From positions 1 through 60,587 of the forward strand of contig PWEO01000020.1 of NCBI GenBank assembly GCA_003553525.1: DNA of 60,587 bases, read 5' to 3'. Both the position numbers and the translations under genes were made by a program. The notes under the pieces were generated by a model. It was not told where the DNA came from, made no database searches, and saw only the letters and a program-made list of their open reading frames with translations. This DNA is from Clostridiaceae bacterium. Lineage in GTDB: Bacteria > Bacillota > Clostridia > Peptostreptococcales > T1SED10-28. This document shows, piece by piece, positions 10,502 through 19,652 of the stretch (the stretch's first letter is position 1; every line of letters begins with the position of its first letter).

Positions 10502-11372
10502 AGTTCTGGGAAGACTGATTAAATGGAAATTCTTAGTGCTGCATCTGAAACAGCAGTTTAAAAAAAATGAACTGACGGCTTTAGGGGCTCAGCTGAGCTA
10601 CTATTTGATTCTGTCTTTTTTCCCTTTTTTAATTGTTCTGATCGTTTTGCTGAACTTCACTCCCTTAACCGAGGGGCAAACCATCAGTCAGCTGTCTTAT
10701 ATCCTTCCCGACGAAGTCTTTCAACTGACCTTAACAATTCTGGATGAAATAAGAAGCGGTCTGAACGCCACATTACTCTCAGCCAGCTCCCTGGCTACCA
10801 TCTGGGCTGCTTCTAAGGGCACATCGGCTCTTATCAAAGGCCTGAACAAAGCCTATCAAGTTTCGGAAAACCGGTCATTTTTTCGTCTCCGGGCCATGGG
10901 CATCGTTTTCACCTTCGCTTTGGCCTTCATCATTATCTTTTCTCTGTTTTTTCTGGTTTTTGGCCGCTTTATCGGTTTGGCCATCTCGGAGTATTTAGGC
11001 TTTCCCGAGGCTTTTTTATCCCTTTGGGAATACTTACGTTACGGGATTCCGCTACTGGTGTTGTTTTTTATTTTCACCCTGTTGTTCCGCATTGGTCCTA
11101 ATTACGCTTTAGGTTTTAGAGATGTCTATCCCGGAGCCATTTTTTCCACCCTGGGATGGATTATCATTTCCTTGATTTTTTCCTCTTATGTAAACAACTA
11201 CGGAGCATTTTCTCGGCTTTACGGAAGTATCGGTGCTGTAATTGCTTTGCTTATCTGGCTGAATATCAGCAGTCTGATTGTGCTGATCGGTGGAGAAATT
11301 AATGCCACCCGATTATGGTATAAGAACTCAAACCGTCAAACTGGCGATGCCTCGAATTCCGATTCTAACTAA
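10494..11372 (+). CDS. YihY/BrkB family membrane protein
   Basis: LGAQLSYYLILSFFPFLIV...IWAASKGTSALIKGLNKAY; overlaps photolyase stop. Confidence 0.9.
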   Translation: MNKVLGRLIKWKFLVLHLKQQFKKNELTALGAQLSYYLILSFFPFLIVLIVLLNFTPLTEGQTISQLSYILPDEVFQLTLTILDEIRSGLNATLLSASSLATIWAASKGTSALIKGLNKAYQVSENRSFFRLRAMGIVFTFALAFIIIFSLFFLVFGRFIGLAISEYLGFPEAFLSLWEYLRYGIPLLVLFFIFTLLFRIGPNYALGFRDVYPGAIFSTLGWIIISLIFSSYVNNYGAFSRLYGSIGAVIALLIWLNISSLIVLIGGEINATRLWYKNSNRQTGDASNSDSN

Positions 11373-11440
11373 TTTACATCAAAGCTAAAAATGCCAACCT
11401 AATATTAAATGTATGAGCATGGATATCGACTTCTTCAAAT

Positions 11441-11476
11441 AAAAAACCGCCGAATTTCAAACTTCGGCGGTTTCAT
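11441..11476. terminator. Bidirectional intrinsic terminator
   Basis: AAACCGCCGAA-TTTCAAAC-TTCGGCGGTTT. Confidence 0.88.
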
Positions 11477-11520
11477 TCTAGGATTTTCGATTTTATTTTA
11501 AACCTTTTTCAGCATAATTT

Positions 11521-11913
11521 TCAGTCCGTAATAATACTGAAATCCGGAGGATCCATCATATGCTTTTTTACAGAGCATAAATTCATAGACCGGATAATGG
11601 CCTTTTCATATTTCTCAGGAAATCCCACCGGAAGAGTCAACTTTAGTTCCATTTTCCCAATCATTCCCGTATCGGGATTCTTTTCCGTATCTAAAACCAG
11701 CTTCATCCCCTCCATGTTGATATTCTTACTCTCGCAAAACCGCAGGGCATAAAATCCGCTACAAGTGGCAATGGAACTTAAAAACAAATCAAAAGGGGAA
11801 GGATTCTCTCCTCCGCCGCCCTCTTCTACCGGCTGATCCGTCTCTATGGTAAATCCTTTTATATTTGCACTTACCTTTTTTCCTTTAGGAAATCCTATTT
11901 CTACTGTGGGCAT
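11521..11913 (-). CDS. OsmC family protein
   Basis: GGGENPSPFDLFLSSIATCSGFYALRFCESKNI. Confidence 0.9.
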   Translation of the reverse strand: MPTVEIGFPKGKKVSANIKGFTIETDQPVEEGGGGENPSPFDLFLSSIATCSGFYALRFCESKNINMEGMKLVLDTEKNPDTGMIGKMELKLTLPVGFPEKYEKAIIRSMNLCSVKKHMMDPPDFSIITD

Positions 11914-11982
11914 ATTTTTCTCTCCTTTATTGTTCTCATATTTACTACGCCTTTACGCCTTCTCTGAGTTGCTTGCAAATTA

Positions 11983-12690
11983 CTATTTATCTCCTATTAA
12001 TTCAACTATTGAACTGGGATACAGCGGTTTACTCAATTCTAATATTGCCTTTGCATAATGTTGTATCTCTTTTTGAGCATCATATTTCAGTCTCTGGTCT
12101 AAAAAATGACAGATGGATTGAAGAGATGCTGTCCAATACCATCTAACATACATCCCATAAGCGGGTAAAAAGAGTCTTGCTTGTTCAGCGCATAGTCCAT
12201 CCTCTAATGCTGATTCATACTTTTGAAGGCCTGATTCGATGTAGTCTTGTAATTCTGTTGATAGTTTAGCGCCGATATCCTCACTTAAAATATCTCCGCT
12301 TCCTTGCTTGGAGTTTTCAGGTTTGCTTCTCCATTCATCGGATTTGGGAATATAGAATGTGGGTTCCTCCGTAATATATCTTCGACTTGATTCATTCCAA
12401 GCTTCCATACTGTCACCTGTTCCCTCCAAGTGTGCTGAACCGATTACATATTTCCACCATTGTCTCGCTACCATTAAAGGAGCATATACCTCAAATTGTA
12501 ATATTACATGCCTGAATGGTGAAGTATGTCCTTCTCTTGCCAAAAACTTTATTAATCTAATATCTTTTTCACTGAGTTCGTTTGATTCCTTTGCATAAGA
12601 AACCCGTGCTGCATTAACTACCGTTAAGTCAGAACCCATATGATTTACAAGTCTTACATAGCCTTTATCTAACACATTAATTTTTGACAC
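11983..12690 (-). CDS. thyX: FAD-dependent thymidylate synthase (atypical signature)
   Basis: VNAARVSYAKES, EGHTSPFRHVILQFEVYAPLMVARQWWKYVIGS...AWNESSRRYI; whole-length ThyX layout. Confidence 0.9.
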   Translation of the reverse strand: MSKINVLDKGYVRLVNHMGSDLTVVNAARVSYAKESNELSEKDIRLIKFLAREGHTSPFRHVILQFEVYAPLMVARQWWKYVIGSAHLEGTGDSMEAWNESSRRYITEEPTFYIPKSDEWRSKPENSKQGSGDILSEDIGAKLSTELQDYIESGLQKYESALEDGLCAEQARLFLPAYGMYVRWYWTASLQSICHFLDQRLKYDAQKEIQHYAKAILELSKPLYPSSIVELIGDK

Positions 12691-12836
12691 ATCATCTACT
12701 CCTTATTTTTCTTTATTTTACTTTTCAAAATTTCCTATAAGGTTGCTGGGTAATATTTGGTTTCGCTGATTCAGCTACCTCCTATCTTGCTTTAATTATA
12801 ACACCCCTCCCCACCCGGGTAAAGTTTACAGAATCT

Positions 12837-13526
12837 TTATTTTTGGGATACATCGGTATAGACCCTACCGTCTTTTAGTTCAATAATCCGGTCGGTACGC
12901 TCCGCTATTTTCTTATCATGGGTAATCACGATAAAGGTGGATTGAAATTCTTTATTGATATCCTTAAGCAGTCGGTAAATACTGTCGCTGGTTTCAGAAT
13001 CCAGGTTTCCTGTGGGTTCGTCGGCCAATAAAATCCTCGGTCGATTCATCAACGCTCGGGCAATAGCGGCCCGTTGCTGCTGTCCTCCCGACATATCCGT
13101 AGCCAGATTATTCTTGACCTTTTCCAAGCCGACGACTTCGATTAACTCCTCCGCCCGTCGTTGAATCTCCGGTTCAATTTTTTTATTCTTTATCCACTGG
13201 GGCATTAAAATATTTTCCAAAGTGGTAAACTCCGGAAGAAGATAATGAAACTGAAATACAAATCCTATGGCTTCATTTCGAAGCTTAGCCAAGTCCTTTT
13301 TCTTTAAGTCACCGATATTTTGCCCCTCAATTAAAACCGTACCCTTGGTGGGCCGGTCCAATGTCCCCATAATATTCAACAAAGTACTCTTTCCGCTTCC
13401 GGATTGCCCGATAATGGAGTTAAAGGATCCGGAATTAAAATCAAGGCTCAGATCAAAAATCACCTGGGTTTTAATTTTCCTTCCGTAGACCTTATCAATG
13501 TTTTGCAGAGTTAAAATACTATCCAT
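12837..13526 (-). CDS. ABC transporter ATP-binding protein (MacB/LolD type)
   Basis: [41 protein letters not shown]. Confidence 0.95.
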   Translation of the reverse strand: MDSILTLQNIDKVYGRKIKTQVIFDLSLDFNSGSFNSIIGQSGSGKSTLLNIMGTLDRPTKGTVLIEGQNIGDLKKKDLAKLRNEAIGFVFQFHYLLPEFTTLENILMPQWIKNKKIEPEIQRRAEELIEVVGLEKVKNNLATDMSGGQQQRAAIARALMNRPRILLADEPTGNLDSETSDSIYRLLKDINKEFQSTFIVITHDKKIAERTDRIIELKDGRVYTDVSQK

Positions 13527-14676
13527 TTCGTATCACCTCAATCGGTTGCAATTTTGAAGATTTCTTCGCAGGAATCAACGCGGCTAAGGTTGAGGCCGCC
13601 ACCGCAATCACAAAAGAAAGTGCAATAAAATTGTAGTTGATTACAATCTCCACCACGGGGCTTCCATCGGGGTTCGTTGCGAAAATCATAAAACTGAAAG
13701 AAAGTAGCAAGCCCAGAGCAATTCCGATCAGACCTCCCAGGATTCCCAAAATTAGTCCTTGAAATAAAAAAATCAGACTGGCGGATTGGTCATTGACCCC
13801 CATGGCTTTCAGTATACCAATTTGTTTGGAACGCTGTAATACAGAAATCGCCAGTACACTGGAGATACCCAGCACCACAGCCACTACAACAAAAATCTGG
13901 ATCATTATACTGGAAATATCCTGCCCCTGCAAGCCGCTAAGAAGGTCCTGATTAGCCTCTTTCCAATTGGTAACCTTCACATCTTCACCCAGCAGTCCTT
14001 GAATCTCTTCACTTATGGTGTCCGCCTCAAATACTTCCCCCACCTGAATTTCTAAGGCGGTAACCGAAGCCTCCCGCTGAAATATTTCCTGGGCGGTCTG
14101 TAATTCGCTGACAATCCATGATTCATTTAAGTTCGTCACGCCGAAATCAAAAATACCGGTAATCTCAACGTCACCCTGATCTCCGTCAAAATTGAATATT
14201 TCCAATACATCCCTGATTTTCAGGTTTAAGTTTTCAGCCAAACCGATACCTACCATAACTTCTCCCGAGTTCTCCGGCAGACTTCCTTCAGTGATTTTTT
14301 CCTGAAACCCGTAAATTCCTTCTGCTTTTTCAAATTCAAAGCCTCGGATCAAGGCGGATTCCGCCTCCTCTTCAAGACTTATAAAAGCGGGCAACGTTAA
14401 GGTTGGAGAAAGCTCCTCCACCCCTTCAATTTCATCCCGTACTGTATCTTCCTTCTCCTGATAATCAAAAATTTCTCCGTTGTTTTCCACGGCTTCAATG
14501 GTAATTTGGGATGAGTTCCCGATGGTGGAATCCACCAAGCTGGCTTGCAGTCCCTGGATCAGCAAACCGATAAATACCTGAACAGAAATCCCGATGGCAA
14601 TCCCCGCCAGAATCAGCAGGGTCTGTCCCTTCCCCGACTTTAAGAAACGCCAGGCAATTTTAAGAGGAAACTTCAT
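13519..14676 (-). CDS. ABC transporter permease (FtsX/MacB-like, MacB-PCD)
   Basis: N-terminal TM, large periplasmic-type domain, C-terminal SVLQRSKQIGILKAMG...TLAALIPAKKSSKLQPIEVIR. Confidence 0.93.
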   Translation of the reverse strand: MKFPLKIAWRFLKSGKGQTLLILAGIAIGISVQVFIGLLIQGLQASLVDSTIGNSSQITIEAVENNGEIFDYQEKEDTVRDEIEGVEELSPTLTLPAFISLEEEAESALIRGFEFEKAEGIYGFQEKITEGSLPENSGEVMVGIGLAENLNLKIRDVLEIFNFDGDQGDVEITGIFDFGVTNLNESWIVSELQTAQEIFQREASVTALEIQVGEVFEADTISEEIQGLLGEDVKVTNWKEANQDLLSGLQGQDISSIMIQIFVVVAVVLGISSVLAISVLQRSKQIGILKAMGVNDQSASLIFLFQGLILGILGGLIGIALGLLLSFSFMIFATNPDGSPVVEIVINYNFIALSFVIAVAASTLAALIPAKKSSKLQPIEVIRNG

Positions 14677-15328
14677 TGATATTCTCTCCTAGGGCTTTGA
14701 TTTCTTCAAAGGTTTTCAGATATAAATCCGCACCCATTTCCTTTGCTACATCTTTTTTATTCTCCAGAGCATATCCGCCGACGATGATTTTCGGAACCTT
14801 CTTTAATTTATTTCGAAGAAACTCGATGCTTCTTTTAGCAGGTACGATATTATAATAATTCGATACGCTGATGGCCACATAGTCCGGCTGCAACTCTTCC
14901 ATTAATTCGATTAAATTTTCCCTCGGGGTGTTCCCCCCTAGAAATAGGGTCTCAAAACCACTTAAAGCAAAATAGTCCTCCACCATGCGGGGCCCGATTT
15001 CATGGTATTCGTCTTCGGGACAATAAATAACCACTCTTTTCCGATTCAATGCATCGGTATCAAAGCTCAAGCTTCGCTCTGCAATCACGAAGGGGTAACA
15101 ACACTCTACAATGGTTCGTACAATAGCGGTTCGGATATGCTCTTGGCCGATGGTTATGCTTTGTTCCTTTTCGTTAGAGGCAATCTCATAAAGAGCGGGT
15201 CTTAAAATTTCGTCATATAACGTAACAATATCCAGTTCTTTCCCGGAAACCAACTGCATAGCATAATTTACACTGTTCTCCTTGTCTTCCATTTTCAGAT
15301 GTTTCGTAAACTCCTGATAATATTTCAT
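14660..15328 (-). CDS. Cobalamin(B12)-binding domain protein, stand-alone sensor-like
   Basis: Helical cap domain ending IGQEHIRTAIVR, then YCPEDEYHEIGPRMVEDYFALSGFETLFLGGNTP (E/DxHxxG) and IIVGGYAL. Confidence 0.88.
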   Translation of the reverse strand: MKYYQEFTKHLKMEDKENSVNYAMQLVSGKELDIVTLYDEILRPALYEIASNEKEQSITIGQEHIRTAIVRTIVECCYPFVIAERSLSFDTDALNRKRVVIYCPEDEYHEIGPRMVEDYFALSGFETLFLGGNTPRENLIELMEELQPDYVAISVSNYYNIVPAKRSIEFLRNKLKKVPKIIVGGYALENKKDVAKEMGADLYLKTFEEIKALGENINEVSS

Positions 15329-15437
15329 AAATTATCTCCTTTCATGCTTGCTATGATGATTAATTGTTACCCTTCTTTAATACTATTTACTCTCTATTTC
15401 AAAAAGTTAATAAGAAGTTTCATCTTTAACTCAAAAT

Positions 15438-15467
15438 AAAACTTTGTCGGTCCCCCGACAAAGTTTT
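15438..15467 (-). terminator. Intrinsic terminator
   Basis: Perfect 13-bp hairpin AAAACTTTGTCGG-TCCC-CCGACAAAGTTTT. Confidence 0.88.
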
Positions 15468-15481
15468 ATGGCTCTATTTTC

Positions 15482-17005
15482 CTATGCGGTTTTTTTTTGC
15501 TTTTTTTTATTCCCTATATCATCGGATTCCTTAATTTTTTCTTCACTTTCATAGAAAATCCGATCCTTCGGTACCCCTTTTTCTACTAAAAGGTTGAGGG
15601 TATCCGTAATCATTCGAGGAGATCCGCACATATACACATGATGATCCTTCAGATCCAGATCTTTGATTCCATCCATCACATAGCCTTTGGTGGTTTCCGA
15701 CTTTTCCGGTCGTGAAGCGATGGGTAGATAAGTGAATCCATCATAGGATTTTTCCAGATCTAAAAAATAATCCTGGTAATAAAAATCCTTTTCCTTGCGT
15801 TGCCCATGCACGAAGGTCACCTGATCAATTTCCTCACGATGCTTAAGGATGTCCTTGGTTAACCCGATAAAGGGGGTCATCCCAATACCGTTTCCGACGA
15901 ATAGCACTTTTTTTACGTTTTCTTTTATTACCAATTCTTCACCCATGGGTCCTTCCAGCTCTACTGTGTCTCCCAACGTAAACCGATCAAAGATGTTTTC
16001 CGTACCGTATCCTCCCGGAATCTTTTTAATTATCACGCTTAAGCTTCGGTTATCTTCATTATATGATGCAATAGAATAGGCTCGGTACATTTTTTCATGT
16101 CCCTTTAGTTTCACCAGGATAAACTGGCCCGCTTTGTAAGCTACACTGTGCGGACTTTTAAATTCAAAGGTAAACGCCTTGATGTTTTCCCCTAAATCCC
16201 GAATTCCGGTTAAGGTGGATACAATTTTTTGTCGTTCTTCATAGCCTTCCAAGTCTGCATTTATTTTCAATTCCCATGCATCTCTTTCGATTTCAAAAGA
16301 TAAGATTCCCGCGGGACAATTTTCTACACAGGTTCCGCAGCGTATACAGTTGATATCATCAAATTGATTATTCTCTGAAAAATTTGTGTAGGGTTCTAAT
16401 TGGAAAGGACATACCCGAGCACATTTCCCACAGGCATGGCATTTCTCTTTTGATTCGATAGTCAGTTTTTCATCTGTATTTTTATTGGCATTCAGTTTGG
16501 TTCCCAGGGAATAACTTACTTTTTCCAAGGTTCCCATAGGGCAGAACTGACACCAGGTTCGAGGATTTTTAACAAGGCCCAGTAGACCTCCTACCACAAA
16601 CACCATTAAATAGGTTCGGGAAAATACCATCCCCAATCGATCCCAAAATGAAACGTCACCCCAGTGTTCTAAGGCATTAAGGGTATTCCCTCCAAAGTTA
16701 TACATGAAAAATAAAAAAAATCCGATCACCATGGGTTTCGATTTTAAAAATCCGGGGATATTTTTATTTAAACTGATTGGGTGAATCAACGAATCAAATA
16801 AACTTCCATGGGGACAGATATTTCCACACCAGTAACGACCTTTGAAAAAAGATGTTCCGATCAGTCCCGCCATAATTCCAATCACTGCCAAACCCAGCTT
16901 CGGTTCCACAAAGGTTCCCCCCAATGCCACCAACACTGTAAATATCCATCCGTATTTTCTAAGGGTTGTAAAGACTCGATTTGTTTTAATGTAATAAGTT
17001 GCCAA
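15482..17005 (-). CDS. NapH-like membrane Fe-S domain + 2x[4Fe-4S] ferredoxin + FAD/NAD(P) ferredoxin-reductase fusion
   Basis: CGNICPHG, CQFCPMG (NapH-type), CHACGKCARVCP and CIRCGTCVENCP, then RAYSIAS...VGNGIGMTPF...YMCGSPRM (FNR). Confidence 0.92.
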   Translation of the reverse strand: MATYYIKTNRVFTTLRKYGWIFTVLVALGGTFVEPKLGLAVIGIMAGLIGTSFFKGRYWCGNICPHGSLFDSLIHPISLNKNIPGFLKSKPMVIGFFLFFMYNFGGNTLNALEHWGDVSFWDRLGMVFSRTYLMVFVVGGLLGLVKNPRTWCQFCPMGTLEKVSYSLGTKLNANKNTDEKLTIESKEKCHACGKCARVCPFQLEPYTNFSENNQFDDINCIRCGTCVENCPAGILSFEIERDAWELKINADLEGYEERQKIVSTLTGIRDLGENIKAFTFEFKSPHSVAYKAGQFILVKLKGHEKMYRAYSIASYNEDNRSLSVIIKKIPGGYGTENIFDRFTLGDTVELEGPMGEELVIKENVKKVLFVGNGIGMTPFIGLTKDILKHREEIDQVTFVHGQRKEKDFYYQDYFLDLEKSYDGFTYLPIASRPEKSETTKGYVMDGIKDLDLKDHHVYMCGSPRMITDTLNLLVEKGVPKDRIFYESEEKIKESDDIGNKKKQKKTA

Positions 17006-17027
17006 AAAACCACCTCCGAATTATATC

Positions 17028-17045
17028 CCACCCCGCAGGGGGTGG
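17028..17045. promoter_or_regulatory. Inverted repeat CCACCCC-GCAG-GGGGTGG (putative operator)
   Basis: 7-bp perfect arms lying just downstream of the -10 element. Confidence 0.45.
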
Positions 17046-17053
17046 TCTAATTT

Positions 17054-17082
17054 ATTATAAGTTTTCCCTCGGGATTTGTCAA
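17054..17082 (-). promoter_or_regulatory. Consensus sigma-A promoter TTGACA-17-TATAAT
   Basis: Revcomp reads TTGACAAATCCCGAGGGAAAACTTATAAT. Confidence 0.85.
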
Positions 17083-17103
17083 CGGTTTTCTACTAAGCAT
17101 ATT

Positions 17104-17146
17104 AAAACCCCTAAGCACCGGTTCAGTAACCGTAACTTAAGGGTTT
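17104..17146 (-). terminator. Intrinsic terminator after GGDEF gene
   Basis: AAACCCTTAAG...CTTAGGGGTTTTAAT on minus strand. Confidence 0.7.
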
Positions 17147-17172
17147 AAGGCCTAAACTTTTCTTATCATTTA

Positions 17173-19404
17173 TTATTTCGCTTCAACATTTTCTTCAAAA
17201 AAAACCGAAATCTGGTTTCTTCCCTTATCTTTGGATTCATACAATCCTTTATCTGCCCGATCAATAAGCTCCTTTTTGTGCATCTTAACTTCCGGCTTAA
17301 TAGTGGCGGCTCCAATGGATAATGTGATTCTATCGGAAATATCCGAGTGACTGTGGCAGAGTTTTAGGGTTTGCACCTGTTTTTTAATATGCTCCGCCAC
17401 CCTTAATGCGCCGGATCGATCGGTATTCGGAAGCAATACGACAAATTCATCCCCGCCGTAACGGGCTATCAGATCCGTTGATCGCTTCAAACTCTTCTCA
17501 ATGGTTTTGGCAATCCTCTGCAGTGCACGGTCTCCTTCCAAATGCCCGTAATGATCATTGTACTCTTTAAAGTAGTCTACATCCAGGAGTAATAGGGATA
17601 CCTTCTCCTGTTCCCTCAGGGAGTTATTCCATACGTATTCAAAAGTTTTATCGAAACATCTTCGATTAGGAATATTGGTCAACCCATCCAATTCCGAAAT
17701 TTTTTGCAATTTATTGTTTAGTATTTTTAATGTCTGCTCGGTTTTTTCTCTAATTTGTATTTCTTTTTTAAGAGCTTTTGATTTCTGAGCATTATTAATG
17801 GCGATAGCCAAATAGGAGGACAAAGTTTTTAGAGTCTCCAGCTGATTTTCTGTATAAACATCTTTTTGCTGGCTTTGCACCGTTACAACACCAATGGCTC
17901 GATCCTCAATCATCAAGGGTGAAAAAAGAACCGACTGCATAGGATCTCCTACGGTATGGGAGGTTCCCTCTAAATAACTGTCGTACTCCGACTCCACATC
18001 ATTTATTAATACATCTTTATTGTTTTTCAGACACCAGGCAGCCCAGCTATGTTTGCTATCAATGGGTACTCCGAAAGAGGCTTGTTTTACTCCATTTTCA
18101 ATGTACAGTTCATAAAGTATCGTTTCTTCTTTATCGTCCACCAATCCGATCCCCAAAACCGTAGCTTCCATTAACTGATTTAAACTTTCATATAAGAGAT
18201 CGAATATTTTTTCCAAATCCAAGGTGGCCGTAATATTCTGTCCGATTTCCCCTACCACTTCCATCTGCTTATAAGAGTAACCAAGTTCCTTTGTTTTCTT
18301 CTCCAATTCCTGAACCAGATAACGATAGGTTTTCGTCTCTTTTTGAGATTTCCCCAATTGCAGCTGAAAAGAAATACTGCGAAGTTTTTCATTTCTTCTT
18401 TTGGTTTCGGTTTCCACAGTGGTTTGATAAAAGCCTTTATAATATTTATAGGCTAAGGACTCCTGACCCATCTTTTCATACACCCGAGCCATGGATGCAT
18501 ATATATCGGGAATTAAAGCATCCCCATCAATACTCTTTGCAACTTCCAGGGCCTTATTCAAGTTTTCAATAGCGTTTACCAGATCATCTTTATCCAACAT
18601 GATCTCGTAAACATCCTTATAAATTACCACTTGGTGATGATAGTCTTTGGTCTCTTTAGCCAACTTCAAACTTTTTCGAAATTCTTCCAGAGACCTATCC
18701 GCTTTTCCTTGATTTTTATACATTTTTCCTAACAGATGTAAACTATAGGAATACATGACTTTCGCATCATTTTCCTTGCATATTTCCAAAACCTGTTCAA
18801 TGTTGTTCTTGGCCCGGTCCCAATTTTCCTTTTCAAGATATACCTCCGCCGTGTTAAACAGAGGAATCGCCTGACCATATATATCTTGATTCATTCCGTA
18901 TTTTTCAAGACTATCCTGATAATAGCCTAAGGCGGAATCCAAATCATGGAGCTCCTTATGAAGCCCTCCTAAATTATTTAAAATTCCGGCTTCCAGTTCT
19001 AATAATTTTTCACTTTTTGCTACTTCTAAGGCCTGTCCATAGTAATCCATGGCATGATCATAGGTTTTCATATAAAGATGGACATTGCCCAGCGCATTTA
19101 GAGCCTCAGTTTCGATCTTCCCGCTGGGTAACAGTTTGGAGGTTTCCAGAGCAAGATTCAAGGATTCAATGGCTTCATTAAGCTTTCCCGTCATCCATAA
19201 ACAGCGACCGATTCGAGTTAAGCTTTCCGCCTTTTCCTCTTTGTAAAAGTTCATCTCCGCCATATTCAGAGCTTCCTTAGCTAAAACCAGAGCATCCTCC
19301 GGGTGGCTTCTTTCTTTAAACTTCGCCTTGTCTAGCAAGTCCCGCACTTTGGTCTTACGATTCACTTTTTGACGCTCTTGATTTTTTTTCACTGCACTCT
19401 GCAT
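17173..19404 (-). CDS. TPR-GAF-GGDEF diguanylate cyclase
   Basis: TPR repeats, GAF (IGVVTVQSQQ), RSTDLIARYGGDEFVVLLP (I-site RxxD + GGDEF). Start corrected to ATG 19404 (GGAGGGATAAT SD); ORF-track start at 19479 lies inside the riboswitch. Confidence 0.93.
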   Translation of the reverse strand: MQSAVKKNQERQKVNRKTKVRDLLDKAKFKERSHPEDALVLAKEALNMAEMNFYKEEKAESLTRIGRCLWMTGKLNEAIESLNLALETSKLLPSGKIETEALNALGNVHLYMKTYDHAMDYYGQALEVAKSEKLLELEAGILNNLGGLHKELHDLDSALGYYQDSLEKYGMNQDIYGQAIPLFNTAEVYLEKENWDRAKNNIEQVLEICKENDAKVMYSYSLHLLGKMYKNQGKADRSLEEFRKSLKLAKETKDYHHQVVIYKDVYEIMLDKDDLVNAIENLNKALEVAKSIDGDALIPDIYASMARVYEKMGQESLAYKYYKGFYQTTVETETKRRNEKLRSISFQLQLGKSQKETKTYRYLVQELEKKTKELGYSYKQMEVVGEIGQNITATLDLEKIFDLLYESLNQLMEATVLGIGLVDDKEETILYELYIENGVKQASFGVPIDSKHSWAAWCLKNNKDVLINDVESEYDSYLEGTSHTVGDPMQSVLFSPLMIEDRAIGVVTVQSQQKDVYTENQLETLKTLSSYLAIAINNAQKSKALKKEIQIREKTEQTLKILNNKLQKISELDGLTNIPNRRCFDKTFEYVWNNSLREQEKVSLLLLDVDYFKEYNDHYGHLEGDRALQRIAKTIEKSLKRSTDLIARYGGDEFVVLLPNTDRSGALRVAEHIKKQVQTLKLCHSHSDISDRITLSIGAATIKPEVKMHKKELIDRADKGLYESKDKGRNQISVFFEENVEAK

Positions 19405-19415
19405 ATTATCCCTCC

Positions 19416-19424
19416 TTAAACCAT
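19416..19424 (-). other. Two-codon leader ORF ATG GTT TAA with SD
   Basis: Minus: AAGGAGG ATTTTTT ATG GTT TAA GGAGGG ATAAT ATG. Confidence 0.5.
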
Positions 19425-19445
19425 AAAAAATCCTCCTTATAAACA

Positions 19446-19542
19446 CAACGAGGCAAATAAACTCGCAGCTGGCTGCCATAGTGATGCCACTTTAGGCCCT
19501 GTTAGCTTTGCGTCTTTGCCTTTCGGCAAATTTGCCTATGAA
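19446..19542 (-). ncRNA. Cyclic di-GMP-I (GEMM-I) riboswitch
   Basis: Minus reads AGGCAAATTTGCCGAAAGGCAAAGACGCAAAGCTAACAGGGCCTAAAGTGGCATCACTATGGCAGCCAGCTGCGAGTTTATTTGCCT: GAAA tetraloop stem, GACGCAAAGC, GGCCTAAA, P1 AGGCAAAT/ATTTGCCT. Confidence 0.93.
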
Positions 19543-19624
19543 ATTATGTTTAGGAAAACCGCTGATATTCTCTCCTCTAATAACTCATTTATAATCATTT
19601 CTCTTTTTTATAATACATAGTACT

Positions 19625-19652
19625 ATTATACCATTTTTCAGAAAAATTACAA
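19625..19652 (-). promoter_or_regulatory. Putative promoter TTGTAA-16-TATAAT for riboswitch/GGDEF transcript
   Basis: Upstream of riboswitch on minus strand. Confidence 0.5.
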
